Assembly (NCBI GenBank): GCA_029984035.1
Contig: JASBYJ010000001.1
Span: 186,001 to 250,000, forward strand
Origin: Conchiformibius sp.
Lineage (GTDB): Bacteria > Pseudomonadota > Gammaproteobacteria > Burkholderiales > Neisseriaceae
Length of the DNA stretch: 64,000 bases
Reading direction: 5' to 3'
Made by a program: the position numbers and the translations under genes. This document shows, piece by piece, positions 54,310-60,837 of the stretch (within the stretch, counting starts at the first letter, position 1; every line of letters starts with the position of its first letter). The notes beneath the pieces were generated by a model. It was not told where the DNA came from, searched no databases, and saw only the letters and a program-made list of their open reading frames with translations.

Positions 54310-55090
54310 AGACCCGAATGTTTGCTTGGAAAAAGCTTTGTACCATCAACGCTTGGCAGAATGGACGTTGTTGGAAAGCCTGCTGTTTGGCCGCAGGCTG
54401 CCTGAAAATACCGCCGTTCTGCCTTTCAGCCAATCGTTTGGCACAAGCGGGCGTTTGGACGCGGAATATTATCAGCCTAAATTTAACCGCCTGTTGCAAC
54501 ACTTGAAAAAATATCCGCACGCCAAATTAGGCGTTTTGACGGATTTAAACAAATCCGTTGAACCAGGCTCGGAAGCCTATCGTGATAAAGGCGTGCCGTT
54601 TGTGCGGGTGGCAGATTTATCGGTATTCGGTATCGCGCCTACCGATAAATTTTTAAATCCGGATGATTTTTATGAAACCATCCGTCCTAAAAAAGACACC
54701 GTGTTGCTGAGTAAAGACGGTACGGTCGGCATCGCCTACCGCGTGCCGCAGGATTTGGACATGATTACTTCGGGCGCGATTGTGCATTTGCGCATCAAGC
54801 CCGAATACCGCGAAAGCCTGCTGCCTGATTATCTGGCGTTGGTGCTCAATTCGCCTGCCGTGCAAATGCAGGCGCAACGTGATGCCGGCGGCTCTATTAT
54901 CCAACATTGGAAACCTTCGGAAATTAAGGAAGTCATCATTCCCGTACTGCCCGAAGAGCAGCAACGTGAAATAGCTAATAAAATTCAAGAAAGTTTTGAA
55001 TTAAAAAGACAAAGCGAAGATTTGCTATCTAGGGCAAAGTATTTGGTTGAACGGGAAATTGAAAACTCCGCGTACTTTCAGGCTGCCTGA
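54300..55090 (+). CDS. hsdS: Third TRD module, off-frame continuation of hsdS
   Basis: The frame continues from the G tract through LEDPNVCLEKALYHQRLAEW to a stop at 55090, about 260 codons. A TTG at 54326 could start a separate 254-residue protein. TRD3 follows SGRLDAEYYQPKFNRLLQHL (matching TGRLDAEFYQP of the upstream gene), then VPFVRVADLSVFGI and SIIQHWKPSEIKEVIIPVLPEEQQREIANKI, then a conserved helix. The last residues, YFQAA-stop, come from a DUS. It is either a half-subunit that dimerises or the C-terminus of a 727-residue three-TRD protein. Confidence 0.85.
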
Positions 55091-55130
55091 AAACCGCGTA
55101 CAATCGCCAAATTTTTCCAAAGACTTAAGC

Positions 55131-57017
55131 ATGATTTACCCCAAAACTTACGATGTCATCGTGGTCGGCGGCGGACACGCCGGTACGGAAGCCGCGCTCG
55201 CCGCCGCCCGCATGGGCGCGTCCACGCTGCTGCTCACCCACAATATTGAAACTTTGGGACAAATGTCCTGCAACCCGTCCATCGGCGGCATCGGCAAAGG
55301 GCATCTCGTCCGCGAAGTGGACGCGCTCGGCGGCGCGATGGCATTGGCAACCGACCAATCGGGCATTCAGTTCCGCCGTTTGAACGCCAGCAAAGGCGCG
55401 GCGGTTCGCGCCACCCGAGCCCAAGCCGACCGCGTGCTGTACAAAGCCGCCATTCGTTATCTATTGGAAAATCAGGAAAATCTGGAGCTGTTCCAACAAT
55501 CGGTGGAAGACATCACGCTGGACGGCACGCGTGTGAGCGGCGTGAAAACCGCGATGGGCGTGGAATTTAAAGCCCGCGCGGTGGTGCTGACGGCGGGAAC
55601 GTTTTTGGCGGGCAAAATCCACATCGGCATGGAAAACTACGCGGGCGGACGTGCGGGCGACCCTGCCGCGCACGGACTTTCAGGCTGCCTGAAAGAATTG
55701 CAACTGCCGCAAAGCCGTCTGAAAACCGGCACGCCGCCGCGTTTGGACGGGCGCAGCATTGATTTTTCCCAGCTTACCGAGCAGCCCGGCGACACGCCCG
55801 TTCCCGTGATGTCGGTGCGCGGCAACGCCGCCATGCACCCGCGCCAAGTGTCGTGTTGGATTACGCATACCAACTTGAAAACACATGATATTATCCGCAA
55901 CAGCTTTGACCGAAGCCCCCTGTTTGCCGGCAAAATCGAGGGCGTGGGCCCGCGTTATTGCCCGTCCATCGAAGACAAAATCCACCGTTTCGCCGACAAG
56001 GAAAGCCATCAGATTTTCCTTGAACCCGAAGGGCTGAGCACCCACGAATATTATCCCAACGGCATTTCCACCAGCCTGCCGTTTGACGTGCAAATCGCGC
56101 TCGTCCGCAGCATGAAAGGGCTTGAAAACGCGCATATTTTGCGACCCGGTTACGCGATTGAATACGATTATTTCGACCCGCGCAATCTGAAAGCCAGCTT
56201 GGAAACCAAAAGCATAGACGGACTGTTTTTCGCCGGACAAATCAACGGCACCACGGGCTACGAAGAAGCCGCCGCGCAAGGCTTGCTGGCAGGCGCGAAT
56301 GCCGTGCAGTTCGTGCGCGGGCAGGAGCCTTTGATTTTGCGGCGTGAACAGGCGTATCTCGGTGTTTTGGTTGATGATTTGATTACCAAAGGCGTGAACG
56401 AACCCTACCGCATGTTCACCAGCCGCGCCGAATACCGCCTGCAACTGCGCGAAGACAACGCCGACATGCGCCTGACCGAAGACGGCTACAAAATCGGCTT
56501 GGTTTCCGAAGCGCAATGGCGGGCGTTCAGCGACAAGCGCGAGCAGGTGGAGCGCGAAATCCAGCGTTTGAAATCAACGTGGTACACACCCGCCAAGCTG
56601 CCTGAAAGCGAACAGATGCGCGTGTTCGGGCAAAAATTGAGCCGCGAAGCCAATCTGCACGATTTGCTGCGCCGCCCCAATCTGGACTATGCCGCGCTGA
56701 TGACGCTGGACGGCGCGAAGCCCGCAAGCGAATTGGCGGAAACGGTGGTGGAACAGGTGGAAATTCAGGTGAAATATCAGGGCTATATCGAGCGGCAAAA
56801 CGAGGAAATCGGCAGCCGCCGCGATTTGGAAACGCTGCGGCTGCCTGAAAACATCGATTACGGCAAAGTAAAAGGCTTGTCCGCCGAAGTGCAGCAGAAA
56901 CTTAACCAACACCGTCCCGAAACGGTGGGGCAGGCTTCGCGGATTTCGGGGGTAACGCCTGCCGCAGTCGCGCTGCTGATGGTGCATTTGAAACGCGGGT
57001 TCCGTGATGCGAAATAA
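55131..57017 (+). CDS. mnmG: tRNA uridine-5-carboxymethylaminomethyl modification enzyme MnmG (GidA)
   Basis: With MnmE, modifies the wobble uridine of several tRNAs. 628 residues from ATG 55131 (MIYPKTYDVIVVGGGHAGTEAA). FAD site VGGGHAGTEAALAAARMG; CNPSIGGIGKGHLVREVDALGG and GYEEAAAQGLLAGANA are signatures. The C-terminal MnmE/tRNA-binding domain is complete (ISGVTPAAVALLMVHLK). Very GC-rich codon use compared with the R-M genes just upstream. Confidence 0.97.
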   Translation: MIYPKTYDVIVVGGGHAGTEAALAAARMGASTLLLTHNIETLGQMSCNPSIGGIGKGHLVREVDALGGAMALATDQSGIQFRRLNASKGAAVRATRAQADRVLYKAAIRYLLENQENLELFQQSVEDITLDGTRVSGVKTAMGVEFKARAVVLTAGTFLAGKIHIGMENYAGGRAGDPAAHGLSGCLKELQLPQSRLKTGTPPRLDGRSIDFSQLTEQPGDTPVPVMSVRGNAAMHPRQVSCWITHTNLKTHDIIRNSFDRSPLFAGKIEGVGPRYCPSIEDKIHRFADKESHQIFLEPEGLSTHEYYPNGISTSLPFDVQIALVRSMKGLENAHILRPGYAIEYDYFDPRNLKASLETKSIDGLFFAGQINGTTGYEEAAAQGLLAGANAVQFVRGQEPLILRREQAYLGVLVDDLITKGVNEPYRMFTSRAEYRLQLREDNADMRLTEDGYKIGLVSEAQWRAFSDKREQVEREIQRLKSTWYTPAKLPESEQMRVFGQKLSREANLHDLLRRPNLDYAALMTLDGAKPASELAETVVEQVEIQVKYQGYIERQNEEIGSRRDLETLRLPENIDYGKVKGLSAEVQQKLNQHRPETVGQASRISGVTPAAVALLMVHLKRGFRDAK

Positions 57018-57674
57018 ATAGGCAGATTATCTCAAGATTATGGATAAAATTAAGACAGCTCTTTGAATAAAGAGTATATTGTGTCGCTATGATGGTAATT
57101 GTGCTTTTTTCAGGCAGCTTTTTGATATTCGGACAAAGGGCTGCCTGTAAATATTTTTTGATGAGATGAAATAAATATATTTACTTAGCGTTGGCAAGAT
57201 AAAGTTGAATATAAATTTGTAATAGCTTCTGCTGACCCGCATATGTTTTTGCTTTGCGATTCTGTATTAGAATAACTTACTGAAAAGAAAATAACTTTTA
57301 TTCTGCTAGTATGCATCTCTCGTAACTGAGAGGTTGTGATGCACCTAAGTGCCGTGTGGCTCTTATCCAAACCAAAAATCTTATGATTTCGACATTCCTG
57401 CTATGTCTTGGTAATGGTTGTTAATGTTGGTTATCTCAAAATATATATAGAAGAATTATTTTAGAAGAGATTGTGAAATGGCAGAAACAGGCCAATCGGT
57501 AGATTAAGGTGAGATTGATGTAAATTTTTGCTGTGCGAGTTACATAGAATTTAATTTGAGCTGTAATCGGTGGTTGTCAAAATGCGGCTTGACGTTTCGT
57601 TTTTCAGTATATGAAGTAGTATGATATGTCATGCCAGTGTCTGATAATTTGTCTTTCAACAAGGATTAACAGAT
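57018..57674. other. AT-rich intergenic region after mnmG
   Basis: About 650 bases with many stops in all frames. Two single DUS-like sites (57110, 57140). No RNA family, promoter motif or gene recognised with confidence; it may hold the remains of lost genes. Confidence 0.4.
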
Positions 57675-57737
57675 GTGATTCGTGCCGATATTTTAAGAAG
57701 GATGCGCATTATCGCGGCGGATGATATGTCTGATTAA
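57675..57737 (+). CDS. Possible 20-residue small ORF ahead of a terminator
   Basis: GTG start preceded by AAGG at 9-10 bases; reads V-IRADILRRMRIIAADDMSD-stop. A DUS and then a strong terminator (57769-57805) follow, so a short transcript seems to end here. It could be a leader peptide or the tail of a decayed gene. Weak evidence. Confidence 0.25.
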   Translation: MIRADILRRMRIIAADDMSD

Positions 57738-57768
57738 ATCTATTTCAGGCTGCCTGAAATATAATTTT

Positions 57769-57805
57769 AAAAGCTGCTTGGATATTGTTTTCAAGCAGCT
57801 TTTTT
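57769..57805 (+). terminator. Rho-independent terminator upstream of the tRNA-like cluster
   Basis: AAAAGCTGCTTG and CAAGCAGCTTTTTT form a 9-11 bp stem with a T-run. It insulates the tRNA-like cluster from upstream transcription. Confidence 0.85.
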
Positions 57806-57888
57806 ACAGTTATTCTGTTAGAATCATATTTACCGTTACACTCTGCGGCGGCCTAGCGGCATGGTTTTTTTGCAACCGGCCTGTGCGG

Positions 57889-57908
57889 GCGGCGTGCCGT
57901 ACCGTATG
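57889..57908 (+). repeat. Direct repeat, left copy, flanking the tRNA-like cluster
   Basis: The 20-bp segment GCGGCGTGCCGT + ACCGTATG recurs, with one extra base and one change, at 58294-58314. The two copies bracket the four tRNA-like elements at about 405 bp spacing. Confidence 0.6.
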
Positions 57909-57947
57909 CAAGACCACACGGAATACACGGTAAACCAAGCGATAAAT

Positions 57948-58035
57948 GATGAATAGTCAAACGGTAAAGACGGCAATTTGTTTTGTTCAAATTGCCGGCA
58001 ATATGCCTTTACGGGTTCGAGTCCCGTATTCATCT
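57948..58035 (+). ncRNA. tRNA-like element 1: long anticodon stem and variable hairpin
   Basis: Perfect 7-bp acceptor (GATGAAT with ATTCATC) and a canonical T-arm (ACGGG-TTCGAGT-CCCGT). D-arm: GTC/GAC closing an AAACGGTAAA loop. The anticodon arm is extended to nine base pairs (GGCAATTTG with CAAATTGCC) around a seven-base loop TTTTGTT; the anticodon position would read TTG (Gln), but position 37 is T. A GGCA-ATA-TGCC hairpin replaces the variable loop. No CCA encoded. It folds too well for a random remnant but is not a standard tRNA. Confidence 0.7.
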
Positions 58036-58038
58036 CTT

Positions 58039-58111
58039 TTTGAATTAGCTCAGTAGGTAGAGCATAAGCCTTACAGGCTTAGTGTCGGGGGTTCGATTCC
58101 TCCATTCAAAG
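58039..58111 (+). tRNA. tRNA-Val(TAC)-like canonical cloverleaf with A/T-rich acceptor
   Basis: All four arms fit: acceptor TTTGAAT/ATTCAAA, D-arm GCTC-AGTAGGTA-GAGC, anticodon arm TAAGC-CTTACAG-GCTTA (anticodon TAC), five-base variable loop, T-arm GGGGG-TTCGATT-CCTCC. The acceptor stem starts with U1-A72 and has a single G-C pair, and CCA is not encoded, both unusual for a bacterial tRNA-Val. It lies 4 bases after element 1. Confidence 0.75.
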
Positions 58112-58154
58112 CTAGTGGAAAAGGGAAACCTTGCGGTTCGACTCCGCCTTGCTA
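58111..58154 (+). ncRNA. tRNA-like element 3: mini form with GAAA tetraloop and T-arm
   Basis: A T-arm (GCGG-TTCGACT-CCGC) is preceded by the tetraloop hairpin AAGG-GAAA-CCTT, and TAGTGG can pair with TTGCTA using wobbles to close a short acceptor-like stem. No D-arm. It lies between the Val- and Lys-like elements. It could be a processed spacer structure or a minimal tRNA mimic. Confidence 0.45.
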
Positions 58155-58173
58155 TTGCGGCATGTTTATTTTG

Positions 58174-58246
58174 GTTGAATTAGCTCAATGGGTAGAGCAT
58201 TTGGCTTTTTAGTCAGAAGGTAGCGGGTTCGAATCCCGTATTCAAA
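58174..58246 (+). ncRNA. tRNA-Lys(TTT)-like element with an eight-base anticodon loop
   Basis: Acceptor TTGAAT/ATTCAA (6 bp; position 1-72 is G-A), D-arm GCTC-AATGGGTA-GAGC, anticodon stem TTTGG with TCAGA (two wobbles) enclosing an eight-base loop CTTTTTAG, five-base variable loop, T-arm GCGGG-TTCGAAT-CCCGT. An alternative is a seven-bp stem with a TTTT tetraloop. A normal tRNA-Lys has seven loop bases. The first 30 bases are close to the Val-like element, which suggests duplication. Confidence 0.7.
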
Positions 58247-58543
58247 AAACTTGTAGTACCCCGCAGCCTGTGTTGCCGTTTTTTGTGTTGTTTGCGGCGT
58301 GCCGTGTCCGTATGAGCGGTATGTATGTGAATAGCATAAACGGCGGATACAGCCGCAGACACGGTTGAAGCGGCGGCGGGCGATACACCTCCGTACGGCA
58401 AAATGGTTTGGGCAGGATGTAAAGCCTATGCTGTGTGGCGCTGTGCCGCTCCCTTCCGCTCACACGTTGTCTGCCGCTGCCTTCCGCCGCTCCGGCGGCA
58501 GCGCAGGCTGCCCCCAACCATTGGTTTCACATTGGAGAATAAA
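58247..58543. other. Leader region between the tRNA-like cluster and the slipin gene
   Basis: 297 bases. It contains the right copy of the direct repeat (58294-58314) and a GC-rich hairpin (CCGCCG-CTC-CGGCGG, 58484-58498) about 45 bases before the slipin ATG. No terminator was seen between the last tRNA-like element and the slipin gene, so one transcript could cover both. Confidence 0.5.
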
Positions 58544-60523
58544 ATGTTTTACAGCAAAGTCAAAGTCCGCATGGACGAGCGGGCGATTGTGTCGCTTGAC
58601 GGCAAACTGAACCGCGTGCTGGAAGCGGGAGAACATACCGTTTGGCATTTCGGGAAAGTATGCAGCTATCAAATCAACAATATGGGTGATTTGAACGTCA
58701 GCTGGACAGGTGTGGACGCGGCTTTGCGTTTCCAACGTGCTGTGGCGGAACGCTGTTGGCAGATTTTTGATTGCGACGATGACAGCGTAACCGTGGTTTG
58801 GCACAAGTATTTGCCTGCGCAAGTGATTCCGGCAGGTAGCAGCCGTGCGTTTTGGCGGCCGGAAAGTGGTGATTTGCAACATTGCCGCATTTTGAAAAAC
58901 GAATTTTGGCTGCCTGAAAACGTTCAGGCAGCTTTGTTCCGACAACACCGATTAGACAGAAACCTATTAAAAATCCGTATTGCGCCGCATGAAAAACTGA
59001 TTGTCAGCGTAAACGGCGAATTGGCGCGGATATTGGACGAAGGGGAATATGTGCTGCATTTGCCTGCCGACGGTAGTGTGCAAACCCAATTGTGCAATAC
59101 TGCGGAAAATCTGGAAGTGGATTGGTGCGGTGTTGCAGAGACATTGCGTTTTCAGCGCGAGCAAGCGCAACGGTATTGGCATATCATCGACAGCCCTGTC
59201 GGTAGCGACACGTTGGTGTGGCATGAACGTTATCTGCGTCCGAAAATCGTACCGAGCGGAGAAAGCCACGCCTTTTGGCTGCCGGAACAAGGTCATATAG
59301 AAAGTTGCGTTTTAGCGCAGCATGATTTCGAGTTGCCTGAAAGTGTCGCCGCTGCTTTGTTGAAACAATCACAGTTTGAGCCGCCTTTGCGCCGATACAA
59401 AGTCCAAACCCATGAAAAAATGTTGATTACCGTGCGCGGTGGCTTGCAGCGTGTTTATTCTGAAGGTGAATATTTGTTGAGACTGCATGACAGCGTACAG
59501 GTTTTGTTTGCGGATACCCGTCAGCCCGAATATACAGATATCAAACAGCTGCAGATATGGGAGCTGAAGCAGCCTGAATTGGTAGCGCAACATTTTGACT
59601 TCGTTCAGGCGAAAGCTGACGAATTGGTGATGTATTCGGTGGGGGATATGTTGGCGGGCTGGGTAGCGCCTGAGTGTGCCGCCTATTTTTGGAAGCAGCC
59701 TGCACGTGAAGTATCTTTTAAATACATTGATTTGAAAAAAGGTTTACAAATTGATGACGAAACGGTGGCGCAATTGAAAGCCGTACGTTTTTGGGAAAAC
59801 GGTTTTGCCGATATCGTTTACCCTGTGGAAGTGCCGCCACAGCATCAAGGTTTGGTGTATTTGGACCAGGTGTTGCAACCGGTTTTGGAAACCGGTAATT
59901 ACCATTATTGGCGGCTCTCCCGCCAAGTTCGTGCAGAAGTGGTGGATTTGCGCTGGCAAAGCTGTGAAATTTCGGGGCAGGAGTTGTTGAGCGAAGATAA
60001 AGTTACTTTGCGTATTAATGCGGTGTGCAATTACCGTATCAGCGATGCGCCGATGTGGTTTGCGCAGCACCGGCGTCCGGACGATTATCTGTACCGCGAA
60101 TTACAGTTTGCTGTCCGTGCCGTGGTAGGAAGTAAAAACATCGATGCCTTGTTGGCCGATAAGCATGCGATGGACGAAGAGTTGACGGCATTAATGAAAG
60201 GCAAAAGCCTGAGCGGCATTGAAATCGGCAGCGTGGGTGTGAAAGACATTATTCTACCGGGCGAAATCCGCTCTATTTTGACGCGCGTGGTTGAAGCGGA
60301 AAAATCGGCACAGGCAAATAATATTCGCCGTCGTGAAGAGACGGCGGCAACCCGTTCTCTGCTGAACACTGCACGGGTGATGGAGGAAAACCCGACTGCT
60401 TTGCGTTTGAAAGAGTTAGAAACGTTGGAAAAAGTAACCGAAAAAATCGATAAAATTTCGGTATACGGCGGTTTGGACGGGGTATTGAAAGGATTGATTA
60501 ACATCCAAAATCCGAAAGGCTGA
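58544..60523 (+). CDS. Slipin (SPFH/band 7) protein with three N-terminal repeats
   Basis: 659 residues. Three related N-terminal units of about 110-150 residues each begin VRMDERAIVSLDGKLNRVLEAGE, IAPHEKLIVSVNGELARILDEGE and VQTHEKMLITVRGGLQRVYSEGE and include VVWHKYL/LVWHERYL and AFW-PE. The SPFH core follows from about residue 425 (VEVPPQHQGLVYLDQVLQPVLETGNYHYW to ILPGEIRSILTRVVEAEKSAQANNIRRREETAATRSLLNTARVMEENP). No TM helix is evident. Slipins of this type occur in RNA-repair rtcB operons of other bacteria. RBS GGAG before ATG 58544. Its direct link with a tRNA-like cluster supports an RNA-damage role (inference). Confidence 0.85.
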   Translation: MFYSKVKVRMDERAIVSLDGKLNRVLEAGEHTVWHFGKVCSYQINNMGDLNVSWTGVDAALRFQRAVAERCWQIFDCDDDSVTVVWHKYLPAQVIPAGSSRAFWRPESGDLQHCRILKNEFWLPENVQAALFRQHRLDRNLLKIRIAPHEKLIVSVNGELARILDEGEYVLHLPADGSVQTQLCNTAENLEVDWCGVAETLRFQREQAQRYWHIIDSPVGSDTLVWHERYLRPKIVPSGESHAFWLPEQGHIESCVLAQHDFELPESVAAALLKQSQFEPPLRRYKVQTHEKMLITVRGGLQRVYSEGEYLLRLHDSVQVLFADTRQPEYTDIKQLQIWELKQPELVAQHFDFVQAKADELVMYSVGDMLAGWVAPECAAYFWKQPAREVSFKYIDLKKGLQIDDETVAQLKAVRFWENGFADIVYPVEVPPQHQGLVYLDQVLQPVLETGNYHYWRLSRQVRAEVVDLRWQSCEISGQELLSEDKVTLRINAVCNYRISDAPMWFAQHRRPDDYLYRELQFAVRAVVGSKNIDALLADKHAMDEELTALMKGKSLSGIEIGSVGVKDIILPGEIRSILTRVVEAEKSAQANNIRRREETAATRSLLNTARVMEENPTALRLKELETLEKVTEKIDKISVYGGLDGVLKGLINIQNPKG

Positions 60524-60837
60524 TGTTCAGGCAGCCTGAAACGGGGTCTGAATATCTAGCTGTTTTAAATATTTATTAAAAACAATTAATTGGATGAGGC
60601 TGTTTTGGTTAATCATAAGTATTTAATAAGCATGATTTAAAGAGTGTATTTGGGATGGTATTGAAAACTATAAAAGCTGTTTCAAGCGCGGCAAAGTAGT
60701 AACCGTTTCATTTTGAAAAATTAGGAGAACTGTTTCTTTACTGCTTATTTGGAACTTTTAAAATTAAGCAGATAATTGATTGGGTATTCGGTTTTAGATA
60801 CCCAATCTTTTCTTTCTTAAATAAGGCTGCCTGAAAT
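60524..60837. other. Intergenic region between slipin and oligopeptidase genes
   Basis: 314 AT-rich bases with a DUS right after the slipin stop, no gene, and a terminator near its right end. Confidence 0.5.
60778..60815 (+). terminator. Terminator after the slipin gene
   Basis: GATTGGGTAT and ATACCCAATC form a perfect 10-bp stem, followed by TTTTCTTTCTT. A DUS overlaps the start of the next gene. Confidence 0.85.

Noticed and set aside
57836..58033. Minus-strand 65-codon frame over the tRNA-like cluster
   Set aside because: It runs through the tRNA-like stems; structure explains the sequence better than coding.
58403..58543. N-terminal extension of the slipin by 47 residues
   Set aside because: Cys/Arg-rich and without similarity; GGAG lies just before the ATG at 58544.
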